From positions 983,946-1,047,945 of the forward strand of contig NC_014168.1 of NCBI RefSeq assembly GCF_000092825.1: DNA of 64,000 nt, given 5' to 3'. Made by a program: the position numbers and the translations under genes. The notes under the pieces were generated by a model. The model was not told the origin of the DNA and did no database searches. It saw nothing but the letters and a program-made list of their open reading frames with translations. Of the stretch, positions 42,984-53,464 are shown in pieces. Each line of letters starts with the position of its first letter. The stretch's first letter is position 1. The stretch is from Segniliparus rotundus DSM 44985 (GTDB lineage: Bacteria; Actinomycetota; Actinomycetes; Mycobacteriales; Mycobacteriaceae).

Positions 42984-44315
42984 TCACCGGGCATGGCCTG
43001 GGCCTTGCGCGAAGGCGGCGTCGGCGAGTTCTTCGAGTTCTTTGCCTTTCGTCTCCGGCCCGAGCAGGTAGCCGAGCACGGTGAGCGCCCAGAGCCCGCC
43101 CAGCGCCAGGTAGGGCGTCTGCGGCCCGTACTGCGCGATGGCCCAGCCGACTGCGGCGGGCGCGGCGATGGACGCGATTCGCCCCCCGCCGACCGCGATC
43201 CCGAACCCGGCGCCGCGCAGCGCGGTGGGGAACAGCTCGGCGATATACGTGTCCCCGACGCCCCAAAGCCATCCGAGCGTGGCGATGGAGACCGCGCCGA
43301 AGGGCAGATACTCGCCGAGCGAGCCGGAAGTCGCCCCGAGCACGGTCGAGACGATCTCGACCGCGGCGGCGAGGATCGCGGAGGGCCGCCGTCCGACCCA
43401 GTCCGCCAGAGCGGTCCCAAGGAACACGAACACCGCTTGCAAGAGGAAGAACCAGAGCGCGTAGCGGATCGCGTCGGTCGGGGCGGCGTGGAATTTCTTC
43501 ACAATGTAGGTGGTCAGAAAGAGTGTCATCCCCCAGTAGCCGACCGCGTTGGCCGTGTAAATGAGCCATCCGGCGACGAGCCTGCGACGCAAGGGCGCCC
43601 GCCACAGCCGCTGCTGCGCCGCCCCCTGCCGCGTTGTGCTCTGGACCTCGACATAGCGGTGCGACTCCACGACGCCTCGGCGCGCGAGGAACAGCAGGAC
43701 CGCGGGCACAATCGCGACGATGAACACGGACTGCCAGCCGAAACGCGGCACTAGCAGGAGCGCGGCCGACGCGGCGAGCACGTAGCCGAGCGAAAAGAGC
43801 GAGAAGATCACCCCGCCCACCCCGATGGCACGGGTTTTCGCTGGCCAAACCTCTGCGGTGTAAGGAGCGCCGACCGCGAGCTCTCCCGCGCCCCCGACTC
43901 CGGTCAAGAATCGCAGCCCGGTGAACGCGGCGAGGTTCGTGGTGAGCCCGGCGAGGGCGGTGGTGGCGCCGTACAGGAGGATGGAGGCTCCGAGCGTGCT
44001 TTTGCGCCCCCAACGGTCGGCGGCGAAGCCGAACCCTATGGTCCCGATGGTGTAGCCGACGAGAAAGACGGACCCGATGTATCCGGCTTGGGCCTCGGTG
44101 ATGCGCAGCGTCTGTTGGATCTTGGGCAGCACCAGGCCGTAAATGTTCACGGCGTAGGAGTCGAACCCGTAGCCGAGCCCTGCCGCGACCGCCACGCCGA
44201 GCGCTTGTCTGAAGGTCGGGGCCAGCCGTGCGGCGGCCTGGGTTTTTCGCTCCGGCTCCAACTCGTCGGGCTCTGCTCCTGCCAGTCCTGGCGGCGCGCT
44301 CGCGGCGGTGGTCAT
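42984..44315 (-). CDS. MFS transporter, sugar/metabolite porter type
   Basis: The 443-residue, 12-helix protein has [17 protein letters not shown] at helix 1, the loop motif [14 protein letters not shown] between helices 2 and 3, [22 protein letters not shown], and a mirrored [13 protein letters not shown] in the second half. These are marks of the sugar porter/metabolite:H+ symporter group (MFS_1 or SP). The substrate is unknown. The start at 44315 is chosen over 44324 on family length. It is divergent from ilvE. Confidence 0.88.
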   Translation of the reverse strand: MTTAASAPPGLAGAEPDELEPERKTQAAARLAPTFRQALGVAVAAGLGYGFDSYAVNIYGLVLPKIQQTLRITEAQAGYIGSVFLVGYTIGTIGFGFAADRWGRKSTLGASILLYGATTALAGLTTNLAAFTGLRFLTGVGGAGELAVGAPYTAEVWPAKTRAIGVGGVIFSLFSLGYVLAASAALLLVPRFGWQSVFIVAIVPAVLLFLARRGVVESHRYVEVQSTTRQGAAQQRLWRAPLRRRLVAGWLIYTANAVGYWGMTLFLTTYIVKKFHAAPTDAIRYALWFFLLQAVFVFLGTALADWVGRRPSAILAAAVEIVSTVLGATSGSLGEYLPFGAVSIATLGWLWGVGDTYIAELFPTALRGAGFGIAVGGGRIASIAAPAAVGWAIAQYGPQTPYLALGGLWALTVLGYLLGPETKGKELEELADAAFAQGPGHAR

Positions 44316-44440
44316 GCGCCGCACCGTACCGCGGCGCCCCGGCGGCGGGAAGTATCTCGATTGCCCAGATTGGAAATGTTCACAGCCCGAAGCGTCACCG
44401 TATGGCGGCTGACGGCAGGGGCCGGATAAGATGTCCGCTT

Positions 44441-45553
44441 ATGACTCTGGCATCCGGTTTCGCAGTGTCGCGCAACCCCGCCCCTCTTGCGGCCGCGGAG
44501 CGGGAAGCCGTGCTCGCCGACCCTGGGTTCGGGACCAAGTTCACCGATCACATGATTTCCATCTCCTACACGCGCGGCGAGGGCTGGCATGACGCCAGGG
44601 CGCTCCCGTACGGTCCGGTCAGCCTGGAACCTTCTGCGCGCGTGTTCCATTACGCCGAAGAGATTTTCGAGGGGCTCAAGGCGTACCGCCAGCCGGACGG
44701 CTCGGTCGCCGTGTTCCGCCCGGAGGCCAACGCGCGGCGTTTTCAGCGCTCCGCGCGCCGCATCGCGATCCCGGAGCTGCCCGAGGAGCTTTTCCTCGAA
44801 GCCATCCGCCAGCTCATCGCGCTCGACCACCAGTGGGTTCCCCCCGCTGGTTCGGAGCACTCGCTCTACCTTCGCCCGTTCGCCTTCGCCGATGAGTTCG
44901 CGCTCGGTTTGCACATCGCGAACTCCTACCGCTTCCTTGTGATCGCCTGCCCGGCCGGGCCGTACTTCAAAGGCGGCGTCAAGCCGACGAAGATTTGGGT
45001 GAGCTCTGAGTACACCCGTGCCGCCCCCGGCGGCACGGGGGACGCGAAATGCGGCGGCAACTACGCGGGAGCCATGCTCGGCCAGATGCAAGCGGCGGCG
45101 CACGAGTGCGACCAGGTGATCTTCTTGGACGCGACAGAGCGCAAGTACCTCGAAGAGGGCGCCGGGATGAACCTTTTCCTCGTCTTCGGCTCAGGGGCGC
45201 AGGCGAAACTGGTCACCCCGGCCACCACCGGAACCATTCTCGAGGGCGTCACCAGGGACTCCATCCTGCAATTGGCGCTCGACGCGGGCTATGCCGTGGA
45301 GGAGCGCCGAGTGAGTTTCGAGGAGCTTCGGGAAAAGTCGCGCTCCGGGGAGATGACCGAGATGTTCGCCTGCGGCACTGCCGCCGTGGTCACGCCGATC
45401 GGCGAGATACGCAGCGCGGAGGGCGAGTTCGCCATCGGCAACGGCCAGCCGGGCCAGGTCACCATGGCGTTGCGGGACACGCTCACCGGCATTCAACGCG
45501 GCCAGTTCGCCGACGCGCATCATTGGATGAGCACGGTGTGGTCCCCGTCCTGA
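44441..45553 (+). CDS. ilvE: Branched-chain amino-acid aminotransferase
   Basis: IlvE exchanges amino groups between Leu/Ile/Val and 2-oxoglutarate using PLP. The 370-residue fold-IV enzyme shows [13 protein letters not shown]-like block ([20 protein letters not shown]), the Lys-containing segment [15 protein letters not shown] with the PLP-binding Lys, and [12 protein letters not shown] and [11 protein letters not shown]. The start ([13 protein letters not shown]) matches mycobacterial IlvE. It is convergent with the cobT-like gene, and the Rv2210c neighbourhood is kept. Confidence 0.95.
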   Translation: MTLASGFAVSRNPAPLAAAEREAVLADPGFGTKFTDHMISISYTRGEGWHDARALPYGPVSLEPSARVFHYAEEIFEGLKAYRQPDGSVAVFRPEANARRFQRSARRIAIPELPEELFLEAIRQLIALDHQWVPPAGSEHSLYLRPFAFADEFALGLHIANSYRFLVIACPAGPYFKGGVKPTKIWVSSEYTRAAPGGTGDAKCGGNYAGAMLGQMQAAAHECDQVIFLDATERKYLEEGAGMNLFLVFGSGAQAKLVTPATTGTILEGVTRDSILQLALDAGYAVEERRVSFEELREKSRSGEMTEMFACGTAAVVTPIGEIRSAEGEFAIGNGQPGQVTMALRDTLTGIQRGQFADAHHWMSTVWSPS

Positions 45554-45577
45554 ACGACGTCGGCTGAGCGGGGCGCC

Positions 45578-46363
45578 TTATTCTGCCGTGCGGATCGCGG
45601 TGCGCAGCGCCTGCAACGCCAAGATCGGTCCGAGACCGTCTGCGGGCAGTTCCAGCGCGAACGTCGGGGCGAGACCGAGCCGGGACAACCCTTGCTCGTG
45701 CGCCGGGGTCGCTGTTCGATGCGCCGCCTGCCACCAGGCCCGCGCGCCGGGGAGCAGCCGTTCGGCGATGAGCGCGCCCGCAGTGGAGACTTCGCCGTCC
45801 AAGAGCAGCGGTGTGCGGCGCAGCGCAGCTTGCACGCAGAAGCCCGCCGTCACCGCGATCTCTTGGTCGACAAGCTCGATGAGCCGCTCCGGCGCCCGCG
45901 CCGCGCCGAAGAGCCGGTACCGCTCATCGCGCACGGCGGACACTTGCGCCACCCAATGGCGTTCCTCGCCGCATCGGCCCCAGCCGACGGCACTCACGGG
46001 CTCTATGTCGGTCATCGCCGCGATGGCCGCTGTCGCAGGCGTCCAGGCTCGCGGCGAGTCCGCGAGCAACAGCAGACCGGTCCCGCAGTCCGCTTCTCGG
46101 TCGACGACTCCTCGGCCGAACTCGAAGGCGCTCGTGCTTGTGGCGCTTGTGGACCATCGGACCTCGCGCACGTCGTCCGGGGCCCCCGAACTCGGCCGCC
46201 CAGCTTCCGCGCCGCCGCGCAGCAGCCGGGTGTTCGCCGGCTCCGCGAGCGCGCCTCCCGTGAGGCAGGACTCGTACCAGCGCAACAAGTCGTCCAGCCG
46301 TCCCCGTCGCCGGGGGCGCTCCACCGGCCGGGTGCTCGGCGACGGCGGGAAGACGAGGCTCAC
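45578..46363 (-). CDS. Degenerate CobT-like phosphoribosyltransferase
   Basis: The last 110 residues match CobT (FCVQAALRRTPLLLDGEVSTAGALIAERLLPGA; LSRLGLAPTFALELPADGLGPILALQALRTAI). Full CobT is about 350 residues; this has 261 and its N-terminal third is unlike the family. The catalytic Glu block, normally LGEGTGA, reads PADGLGP, so the lower-ligand activation step of cobalamin synthesis is unlikely. The place between ilvE and the DUF3043 gene matches Rv2207. The GTG start overlaps the DUF3043 stop (GTGA). It may have a new role or be decaying. Confidence 0.7.
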   Translation of the reverse strand: MSLVFPPSPSTRPVERPRRRGRLDDLLRWYESCLTGGALAEPANTRLLRGGAEAGRPSSGAPDDVREVRWSTSATSTSAFEFGRGVVDREADCGTGLLLLADSPRAWTPATAAIAAMTDIEPVSAVGWGRCGEERHWVAQVSAVRDERYRLFGAARAPERLIELVDQEIAVTAGFCVQAALRRTPLLLDGEVSTAGALIAERLLPGARAWWQAAHRTATPAHEQGLSRLGLAPTFALELPADGLGPILALQALRTAIRTAE

Positions 46364-47040
46364 ACCGCGCCTTTGTCTTTGGGCGTCACCCGAGGTTTGG
46401 GCACGCGCATCCGACGCATCTGCGTCGAGCGGGTGAAGGCGTACCAGGCCAGGCCGAAGCCTGTCTCAGCGGTGTCGGGGAATTTCGCGAGGACCATGTT
46501 GTTGACTTTGCGTCCGAGCCACACGCCCTCGACGACCATGGCCACGAGCAGGACGAGCATCGCGGGCGTGGCCAAAACTTGGTATTGCGGGGCGAGGAGC
46601 GAAGCCCCGATCATCACGAACGCGATGGGCATGAACGCGCCCGCGAGGCTGCGCCGGGAGTCGACCACATCGCGCACGTACGCGCGCACCGGACCTTTGT
46701 CGCGGGCGAGCAGGTACGCTTCGTCGCCCGCCATCATCCGCTCCCTGGCCTGGGATTGCTTCTCGCGCCGCTGGGCGCTCTGCGCTTTGCGCTCTGCGCG
46801 GCTCAGCTTCGGCCCGGCGAGCGCTTTGCGCCGGGCCCGCGCCTCGGCCCCGGTCAGCGGGGCAGGAGGCACAGGGCCCCGCCGCCCGCCCGCCGCTTCC
46901 TTGCGTTTGGGGGTGGGGCGGCCTTTTCCAGGAGTCTTGCCTGGGGGGGCAATGGTCTGTTCGGACTGGTTCGGCTCGGGAAGGCCGGCTTCGGGGCGGT
47001 CTTCGTCGGCATGTCGGGTCCACGGTAGTTTCACGAGCAT
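46360..47040 (-). CDS. DUF3043 membrane protein
   Basis: This 226-residue protein has a long charged N-terminus (Lys/Arg/Pro-rich to residue 100), then MMAGDEAYLLARDKGPVRAYVRDVVDSRRSLAGAFMPIAFVMIG, the DUF3043 core, and two membrane helices (FMPIAFVMIGASLLA and AMLVLLVAMVVEGVWLG) with a basic tail. It corresponds to Rv2206. Function unknown. Confidence 0.85.
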   Translation of the reverse strand: MLVKLPWTRHADEDRPEAGLPEPNQSEQTIAPPGKTPGKGRPTPKRKEAAGGRRGPVPPAPLTGAEARARRKALAGPKLSRAERKAQSAQRREKQSQARERMMAGDEAYLLARDKGPVRAYVRDVVDSRRSLAGAFMPIAFVMIGASLLAPQYQVLATPAMLVLLVAMVVEGVWLGRKVNNMVLAKFPDTAETGFGLAWYAFTRSTQMRRMRVPKPRVTPKDKGAV

Positions 47041-47128
47041 CAAGGCTAGACCTTAGCGTTGTCGTCGTGTTCGGAGTATTGTGGGATCAAGACTTTCAGG
47101 GCGACACGGATGACACGAAGGAGAACCT

Positions 47129-47485
47129 ATGACTGCCGACTTGCAGGCTGAGGCGCGCGAGCACGAGGTTGTGCTCACCGACAGCGCGGCCGTGAAGGCC
47201 AAAGCGCTCTTGGAGCAGGAGGGCCGCGACGACCTCGCGCTGCGCATCTCGGTGCAACCCGGCGGCTGCGCAGGTCTTCGCTACCAGCTCTTCTTCGACG
47301 ACCGTTCTCTTGACGGCGACCTCGTCAGCGAGTTCGACGGCGTGCGTTTGGTCGTCGACCGGATGAGCGCCCCGTACCTGTCGGGCGCTTCCATCGACTT
47401 CGTCGACACGATCCAGAAGCAGGGCTTCACCATTGACAACCCGAACGCCACGGGTTCCTGCGCGTGCGGCGACAGCTTCAACTGA
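47129..47485 (+). CDS. HesB/ErpA-type iron-sulfur carrier
   Basis: A-type carriers hold and pass on Fe-S clusters. The 118-residue protein has the three cluster Cys: VQPGGCAGLRY and, near the end, ATGSCACGDSF. It starts at an ATG after GAAGGAGAA. It corresponds to Rv2204c and lies next to the respiratory genes that need such clusters. Confidence 0.93.
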   Translation: MTADLQAEAREHEVVLTDSAAVKAKALLEQEGRDDLALRISVQPGGCAGLRYQLFFDDRSLDGDLVSEFDGVRLVVDRMSAPYLSGASIDFVDTIQKQGFTIDNPNATGSCACGDSFN

Positions 47486-47606
47486 GCCGTCTTTTTCTCA
47501 GCCGCCTTTTCTTCCGCCGAGCCGCCCAAAGCGGGGGCGGTTGACGGCGTTGCTCCTTGTTCGGTGCTCACAGGTCCGATCTTCGCTGGGCCCGGTGCTG
47601 TTCGCC

Positions 47607-49550
47607 CTAAATCCTGACCGGGTAGTGCGGCTCCGGAATGGCGGGTGTGATCCGGCCTTCCACGAAAATGGCGTGCCAGAGGACGAACACCAGCACCGTC
47701 CAGATCTTGCGGGAATGATCGCCCTCGCCAGCTTGGTGCCGGGCTAGGAGGCTTCTCGCGAAACCGAGGTCCACCAAATGGCCAGCCTGCGACATCTCGA
47801 ACTGGTCTCGGACGAACTCCGAGAGCTGACCGGAGGCGAGCCACACCCGGATCGGCACCGGGAAGCCGAGCTTCGCCCGGTGCAGCACATGCGCGGGCAC
47901 GACCTCGGCGAGCGCTTGGCGCAATGCGAATTTCGTCGTCCCGTCGTGGATTTTGTCCTGGCGGCGCAGCCGCGTGGCCACTGCGAAGACCTCGGGATCG
48001 AGGAACGGCACTCGAAGCTCGAGCGAGTTGGCCATCGTCATTTTATCCGCTTTGACCAGAATGTCCCCGCGCAACCAGGTGAAAAGATCGAGGTGCTGCA
48101 TCCGGGCCACGGGGTCCCAGCCCTCAGATTGGGCGTACACCGACGCCGTCACGTCGGTGTGCCCCCAGCCCGTCGTCGATTGCGACGGGGCGCCGTCTGC
48201 TCCGCGCCATGGGATGAGCGCCCGCAGCTCGTCGTCGCCGAAGTTGCGCGCGTTGCCGTAGTAGCGCTCCTCCAACGTCATGGAGCCGCGCCACAGCAGG
48301 CCTTTGCCCCGCACCCCGTCGGGGATCTTGGCCGAGAGCCGCCGAAGGCCGAGCCGGACCGGGGCGGGCAGGCCGGTGAGCGGTCGAAGCGACAAGGGCT
48401 CGCGGTAAATGGTGTAACCGCCGAACAGCTCGTCCGCGCCTTCGCCGGACAGGACCACCTTGACGTGCTTGCGGGCCTCCTTCGCCAAGAAGTACAGCGG
48501 CACGAGCGCGGGGTCGGCCACCGGGTCGTCGAGGTACCAGACGATTTCTGGCAGGGCGGCGATGAACTCGTCCTCTTCGACCACCTTCACGATGTGCTTC
48601 GCCCCGATGGCGCGCGCCGATTCCGCGGCCACATCGATCTCTGAATAGCCCTCGCGGGAGAAACCAGTGGTGAAAGTCATCAGGTTCGGGTTGTGGCGCA
48701 TCGCGAGCGCCGCGATGGCGGTGGAGTCGACGCCGCCCGAGAGGAACGCCCCGACTGTGATGTCCGGGTCGGAGACCATGTGGGCCGCGACGGAGTCCTC
48801 CAAGGCGCTGAGGATCTCGGCGGCCGGGTCTTTGGCCCCTGGCGCGCTGAAGTCGGGCCGGAAGTGCCTGCCGAACCGAGGCTCCTCGCCGGGGCGCATG
48901 ATCGCGTGGGTTCCGGATTCGAGCCGACGCACTTCGCGGTGCAGGCTCTCGGGCTCGGGGACGTACTGCAAGGCCAGGTAGTGCGCGAGCGCCCTGCGGT
49001 CGAGCTCCAGGCCGAAACCTGCCGACTGGGCGAGGGCCGCCACGCTCTTTTTCTCGCTCCCGAACACCAGGGCCTCGGAGCCCGCCGCGTAAAAGAGCGG
49101 TTTGATCCCGAACGGGTCGCGGGCGAGCACCAGCTCGCGCTCGGCGGTGTCCCAGATCGCGAAGGCGAACATGCCGCGGAGCTTGGGCAGCGCGTCGGCC
49201 CCCCAGTAGTGCCACGCCGCGACGATGGCCTCGCCGTCGCCGTGGGTCGAGAACACCGCGTCATGCTCTGCGGCGAGTTGCTCGCGCAGCTGCCGGTAGT
49301 TGTAGATCTCCCCGTTGAAGATCAACGCGTACCGCTCGGGGGCCTGCGGCGGTCCCCAGCGCAGCGGTTGGTGGGAGTGGTCCACGTCGATGATGGAGAG
49401 CCGGTTGAAGGCGAACGCGACGTCCTCGTCGTGCCAGACTCCGGGGTCGTCGGGGCCACGGTGCCGCATCAGCGTCGCCGCGTCCTCCAACGGGCCGCAC
49501 AGGGCCGCCGCGGCCCGTTCGCGGGTGATCGCCCCCAAGAGTCCACACAT
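47607..49550 (-). CDS. asnB: Asparagine synthetase (glutamine-hydrolysing)
   Basis: AsnB makes Asn from Asp, ATP and Gln. The 647-residue protein starts MCGLLGAI, with Cys2 as glutaminase nucleophile after Met removal. It has RHRGPDDPGVW, NGEIYNYRQLR, the synthetase P-loop FLSGGVDSTAIAALA and VVLSGEGADELFGGY. Upstream in-frame codons would bury Cys2 and are rejected. It is divergent from ctaC, as are Rv2201 and Rv2200c. Confidence 0.95.
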   Translation of the reverse strand: MCGLLGAITRERAAAALCGPLEDAATLMRHRGPDDPGVWHDEDVAFAFNRLSIIDVDHSHQPLRWGPPQAPERYALIFNGEIYNYRQLREQLAAEHDAVFSTHGDGEAIVAAWHYWGADALPKLRGMFAFAIWDTAERELVLARDPFGIKPLFYAAGSEALVFGSEKKSVAALAQSAGFGLELDRRALAHYLALQYVPEPESLHREVRRLESGTHAIMRPGEEPRFGRHFRPDFSAPGAKDPAAEILSALEDSVAAHMVSDPDITVGAFLSGGVDSTAIAALAMRHNPNLMTFTTGFSREGYSEIDVAAESARAIGAKHIVKVVEEDEFIAALPEIVWYLDDPVADPALVPLYFLAKEARKHVKVVLSGEGADELFGGYTIYREPLSLRPLTGLPAPVRLGLRRLSAKIPDGVRGKGLLWRGSMTLEERYYGNARNFGDDELRALIPWRGADGAPSQSTTGWGHTDVTASVYAQSEGWDPVARMQHLDLFTWLRGDILVKADKMTMANSLELRVPFLDPEVFAVATRLRRQDKIHDGTTKFALRQALAEVVPAHVLHRAKLGFPVPIRVWLASGQLSEFVRDQFEMSQAGHLVDLGFARSLLARHQAGEGDHSRKIWTVLVFVLWHAIFVEGRITPAIPEPHYPVRI

Positions 49551-49673
49551 GGGCGGGTCACACTCCTTCGCGCTCGCTGGTCGGCTGATCGGACCCACGC
49601 AGTCTACGGACTCGACCCTGACTTCTGAACTTGGACACGCATGGTCTACGCTGCGTAGTAGACAGTACCCGTG

Positions 49674-50774
49674 ATGAAGAGCGCTCAGACCCCCAGTCGG
49701 AGACAGAAAGGTAGAGAGTTGAAGCCCGAACTCCGCCCTCAGCTGGACTTTCGCCGCCTGCGATGGCCGGTGCTGCTCAGCCTGTCCGCCTTTGGGCTCT
49801 CAGGCTGCTCGGTGCGGGACGATTTTCGTTTCGGCTGGCCCCACGGCGTCACCCCGCAAGCGCGGGCCATGGGCGATTTCTGGGCCTGGTCGTGCGTGGC
49901 CGCCCTCGTCGTCGGCGTCATCGTCTGGGTCGCGATGTTCTGGACCATGTTCTTCGACCGCAAGTCCCGCTTGAAACCAGGAGCCCCCGAGTTTCCCCGC
50001 CAGACCGGCTACAACGCCGTGTTGGAGATCATCTGCACCATCCTCCCGACTGTCATTGTCGCGGGCCTTTTCTACTACACGGTGGTCACACAGAACTACA
50101 TTGAGAAAAAGGTTTCCAACCCCAACGTAGTCGTCGACGTCACCGCGTTCCGGTGGAACTGGAAGTTCGGCTACAACAAAGTCGAGAACGTCGGGCCGCT
50201 GGCTTCCTACGACGGCCATCTCGACAACACGGTCGGCGGTAAGGGCTACCGCGAGGGCGAAGGGGAAGAGGGCGAGGGCAAGAAATGGCCTCTGCCGGTG
50301 AACGGCCGAGCCGCGGAAGACCTCAGCTACCTCGCCTTCGACAAGATCGAGACGGTCGGCACCGACACGGAGACCCCGGTGTTGGTGCTGCCGACCGACA
50401 AGATCGTCGAGTTCCGGCTGGCCTCCAGAGACGTGGTGCACTCTTTCTGGGTGATCGACTTCCTGTTCAAGCGGGATGTTTTCCCGAACCCCAAGGAGAA
50501 CGAGACCGACAACGTCTTCCAGATCACGAAGATCGACCACGAGGGCGCTTTCGTCGGTCGGTGCGCCGAGCTGTGCGGCACCTACCATTCGATGATGAAC
50601 TTCGAGGTCCGCGCGGTCACCCCGCAAAAATTCGCGAAATACCTCGAAGCCCGCAAGGCTGGGAAGTCCAACGCGGACGCGCTCGCCTCCATCGGCGAAG
50701 CCCCGCTCGCGAAGACCACCAGGCCGGACCCGGTCCGCGTGGCCGAGCACCCGAACAGCAGCAAGGCCCAGTAG
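49674..50774 (+). CDS. ctaC: Cytochrome c oxidase subunit II
   Basis: CtaC carries the CuA centre that takes electrons from cytochrome bcc. The protein has a lipoprotein-like signal (LLSLSAFGLSGC), two membrane helices (AWSCVAALVVGVIVWVAMFWTMFF and AVLEIICTILPTVIVAGLFYY), and CuA ligands in VVHSFWVIDF and GRCAELCGTYHSMM. An acidic insertion (GYREGEGEEGEGKKW) and the linker after it are typical of actinobacteria. The start is unclear: GTG 49671, ATG 49674, or TTG 49719 with AAAGGTAGAGAG upstream. Confidence 0.94.
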   Translation: MKSAQTPSRRQKGRELKPELRPQLDFRRLRWPVLLSLSAFGLSGCSVRDDFRFGWPHGVTPQARAMGDFWAWSCVAALVVGVIVWVAMFWTMFFDRKSRLKPGAPEFPRQTGYNAVLEIICTILPTVIVAGLFYYTVVTQNYIEKKVSNPNVVVDVTAFRWNWKFGYNKVENVGPLASYDGHLDNTVGGKGYREGEGEEGEGKKWPLPVNGRAAEDLSYLAFDKIETVGTDTETPVLVLPTDKIVEFRLASRDVVHSFWVIDFLFKRDVFPNPKENETDNVFQITKIDHEGAFVGRCAELCGTYHSMMNFEVRAVTPQKFAKYLEARKAGKSNADALASIGEAPLAKTTRPDPVRVAEHPNSSKAQ

Positions 50775-50783
50775 GAGACAACC

Positions 50784-51200
50784 ATGAAAGTCGAAGCGCG
50801 GTTATTCGAACTCCTCACCGGGTTCTTCTTTTTCATGGCTGTGGTCTACGGCGTCGTCACCGCCTACAGTCGCGTGGGCATGGAGTGGGTCGGGGTCACT
50901 GCGATCACGCTCACCGGCGGGCTCACCTTGATCACCGGCACCTTCCTGCGGTTCATCGCCCGGCGTATCGAACTGCGCCCTGAGGACAGGGTGGACGCAG
51001 AGGTCGCCGAGGGCGCAGGCGAGTTGGGCTTTTTCAGCCCTGGCAGCTGGTGGCCCATCCTCATCGCCGGCAGCGCGGGCATTGTGGCGGTCGCGCTCGC
51101 GATGGACTTGTTCTGGCTCTTGGCCGCTGGTGCCGCGTGCGTCATCGCCACTGTCGCAGGTTTGGTCTTCGAATACCACCGAGGCCCCGAGAAGCACTGA
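50784..51200 (+). CDS. ctaF: Cytochrome c oxidase polypeptide 4
   Basis: This 138-residue protein has four membrane helices ([42 protein letters not shown]; two near the C-terminus) and the actinobacterial subunit IV features [33 protein letters not shown]. It lies 9 bp after ctaC, with GGAGACAACC upstream. Confidence 0.93.
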   Translation: MKVEARLFELLTGFFFFMAVVYGVVTAYSRVGMEWVGVTAITLTGGLTLITGTFLRFIARRIELRPEDRVDAEVAEGAGELGFFSPGSWWPILIAGSAGIVAVALAMDLFWLLAAGAACVIATVAGLVFEYHRGPEKH

Positions 51201-51705
51201 GCGAGCTCAGTCGCGTCGAATCCGTTCGCCGTCGAATCTCAGCTCGCATCTTCCGAGCGGTCACTCGCCCAGAGCTGCCTTTGGCTCGCAGTGTTGTGCC
51301 CCCTGGCGTTCTCATCCGTTGCGTCGAGCAGCGTTCGTCTCAGCTGGCACAGGTGGTGTCTGAAGAAGGAATCGCGCTCGCGTAGAAGCGAGCACAGCAG
51401 GAAGAGCGGTTCGCCTACTCGGTGTCGTGATGTCCGGCCGCATCGTTGCGCATGGGGGCTGCAGCGCCGTTGCGGCCGACTACGGCACTGACGCTGCGGA
51501 CCACCCCCTCTTGTCTTGGCGTGTTTCGCCTGGGGAGGCAGATATTGCTCCTTGCCTGTGCCTTGGGGATGGCTTCTCTTCGCGCGCGCATCTAAGGGCC
51601 CCGCAGTCCGGGTCCCCCTTCTCTGCGCCAGTGGAAACTCTGCGCAGCGGTCTGGTCGGCCGTGAGGGCTTTCCTGATGGGCATTGGCCCCGTCAAGACA
51701 CATCT
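51201..51705. other. Intergenic stretch without a recognisable gene
   Basis: In M. tuberculosis mmpS3 and one more gene lie between ctaF and qcrB. Here no frame shows MmpS-like features or a signal. The open frames present are Arg/His/Gln-rich and look like chance frames in GC-rich DNA. Confidence 0.5.
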
Positions 51706-51769
51706 TCCTCCGCACACTATGAGAGGCCCGGTCGAATGCTCGACCGGGCCTCTCATAGTGTGCGGAGGA
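51706..51769 (-). terminator. Very long perfect hairpin after qcrB
   Basis: A 30-bp left arm (51706-51735) and its exact complement (51740-51769) flank the tetraloop ATGC. The right arm ends at the base next to the qcrB stop codon (51770-51772). No T run follows. It probably ends and stabilises the qcrCAB transcript and would also block transcripts from ctaF. Confidence 0.85.
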
Positions 51770-53464
51770 TCAGTGCTCGCTGCTGTGCCGTCCCGCCCCG
51801 ACCTCGGCGGGGGAGGGACGCCCGTTGTGCCCGTTGGCGTTCTCCTCCTGGATCTTCCGGATGGCTTCGAGAGCGCGGTGCTCGGACTCGTGCTCTGCCG
51901 CGGTCAGCGCCTCGTTCTCCGAGGCAGGGTCCGGGGTCAAGAAGGAACCCTTGCCCGGTGCGCCGCTGCTGCCGAGCTGGTTCATCTTCTTCGGGACGGT
52001 CGCGCCCTGGTACTCCAGCGGCAACGGGTGGCCGTGATCGTCGACCGGGCCGAGCGGCTGGTGGACCTCGATGTACTCGCCGTGCGGGAGGCGGCGCAGA
52101 ATGCCGGTCTCGATGCCGTGCTCCAGGACGGCCCGGTCGCTGCGTTGCAGGCCCAGGCAGAACCGGTACGTGGCGTAGTAGGCGATGATCGGGCCGACGA
52201 CCAGGGCGATCCGGAAGAACCAGGTCGTCGCGTTCAGCGAAATGTCGAACTTCAAGGCGATGATGTCGTTGCCGCACGCCGCTGTGAGGATGACGAACAC
52301 CGTGAACATCATCGCGCCCACGCCGGTTCGCACCGGAGTGTCGCGCGGGCGTTGCAGGATGTTGTGGTGCGCGTCGTCGCCGGTGAACTTGCGCTCCATG
52401 ATCGGCCAGATCACCATCGGGGTGACGAACGCGCCGAGGGAGATCGCGGCCCACGCGGCCTGCGGGATGGTGTGCCCGCCGATGTAGGTCTCCCAGGCTG
52501 GGAAGATGCGCAGCATGCCGTCCGTCCAGCCCAAATACCAGTCAGGCTGAGAGCCTGCGGACACCTGCGCCGGGTTGTACGGCCCGAGCGTCCACACCGG
52601 GTTGATCTGGAAAATGCCGCTCATGATGGCCAGCACGCCGAAGACGAGGGCGAAGAACGCGCCTGCCTTCAAGGCGAAGACCGGGAGGATGCGCACGCCG
52701 ACCACGTTGTTCTCGGTGCGGCCAGGGCCGGGGAACTGCGTGTGCTTCTGGTACCAGACCAGCGCCAAATGCACCCCGATGAGCGCCAAGATAATCCCTG
52801 GGAAGACAAGAACGTGCAGAATGTACAGCCTCGGGATGATGATGTTGCCGGGGAAGTCGCCGCCGTACAGGCCCCAGTGGACCCAGGTGCCGATGACCGG
52901 GAGGCCGAGCACGATGCCGGACATCGCGGCCCGGATGCCGGTGCCGGACAGCAGGTCGTCCGGCAGGCCGTACCCGAAGTAGCCCTCGAACATCGAGATG
53001 AAGAACAGGGCGCAGCCGATGAACCAGTTCGCCTCACGCGGGCGGCGGAACGCGCCGGTGAAGAAGATGCGCATCATGTGCACGGCCATCGACGCCAGGA
53101 ACAGGAGCGCCGCCCAGTGGTGGATCTGACGCATGAAAAGGCCGCCGCGCACTTCGAAGGACAGGTCGAGCGTGCTGGCGAACGCCTCGGTCATCCGAAC
53201 CCCGGACAGCGGCTGGTACACGCCGTGGTACACGGTCTCGGCCATCGAGGGCTTGAAGAAGAGCGTCAGGTAGACCCCGGAGAGGATCAGGATGACGAAG
53301 CTGTACAGGGCGATCTCGCCGAGCATGAAGGACCAGTGGGTCGGGAAGACCTTGTTGATCTGTCGGCGCATGCCCGCAGACAGGTGGTAGCGCTTGTCCG
53401 CCTCTTCCAGCTGTTTGGGGAATTTCACAGCGGGGTTCACAACGGTTTGGGCGGTGGTGGTCAT
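51770..53464 (-). CDS. qcrB: Cytochrome b subunit of the bcc complex
   Basis: QcrB holds hemes bL and bH and the quinol sites, the target of Q203-type drugs in mycobacteria. The 564-residue protein shows the haem-ligand helices ([56 protein letters not shown]) and the Qo motif region ([26 protein letters not shown]). The acidic C-terminal tail is typical of actinobacteria. It overlaps qcrA by 4 bp. Confidence 0.95.
   Translation of the reverse strand: MTTTAQTVVNPAVKFPKQLEEADKRYHLSAGMRRQINKVFPTHWSFMLGEIALYSFVILILSGVYLTLFFKPSMAETVYHGVYQPLSGVRMTEAFASTLDLSFEVRGGLFMRQIHHWAALLFLASMAVHMMRIFFTGAFRRPREANWFIGCALFFISMFEGYFGYGLPDDLLSGTGIRAAMSGIVLGLPVIGTWVHWGLYGGDFPGNIIIPRLYILHVLVFPGIILALIGVHLALVWYQKHTQFPGPGRTENNVVGVRILPVFALKAGAFFALVFGVLAIMSGIFQINPVWTLGPYNPAQVSAGSQPDWYLGWTDGMLRIFPAWETYIGGHTIPQAAWAAISLGAFVTPMVIWPIMERKFTGDDAHHNILQRPRDTPVRTGVGAMMFTVFVILTAACGNDIIALKFDISLNATTWFFRIALVVGPIIAYYATYRFCLGLQRSDRAVLEHGIETGILRRLPHGEYIEVHQPLGPVDDHGHPLPLEYQGATVPKKMNQLGSSGAPGKGSFLTPDPASENEALTAAEHESEHRALEAIRKIQEENANGHNGRPSPAEVGAGRHSSEH

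Noticed and set aside
49644-49663. GTCTAC/GTAGAC inverted repeat before ctaC as an operator
   Set aside because: The arms are only six bases and no partner regulator or promoter geometry could be shown.
51239-51715. Minus-strand 158-codon frame between ctaF and qcrB
   Set aside because: It is rich in Arg, Gln, His and Cys, has no ribosome site and overlaps the long hairpin.
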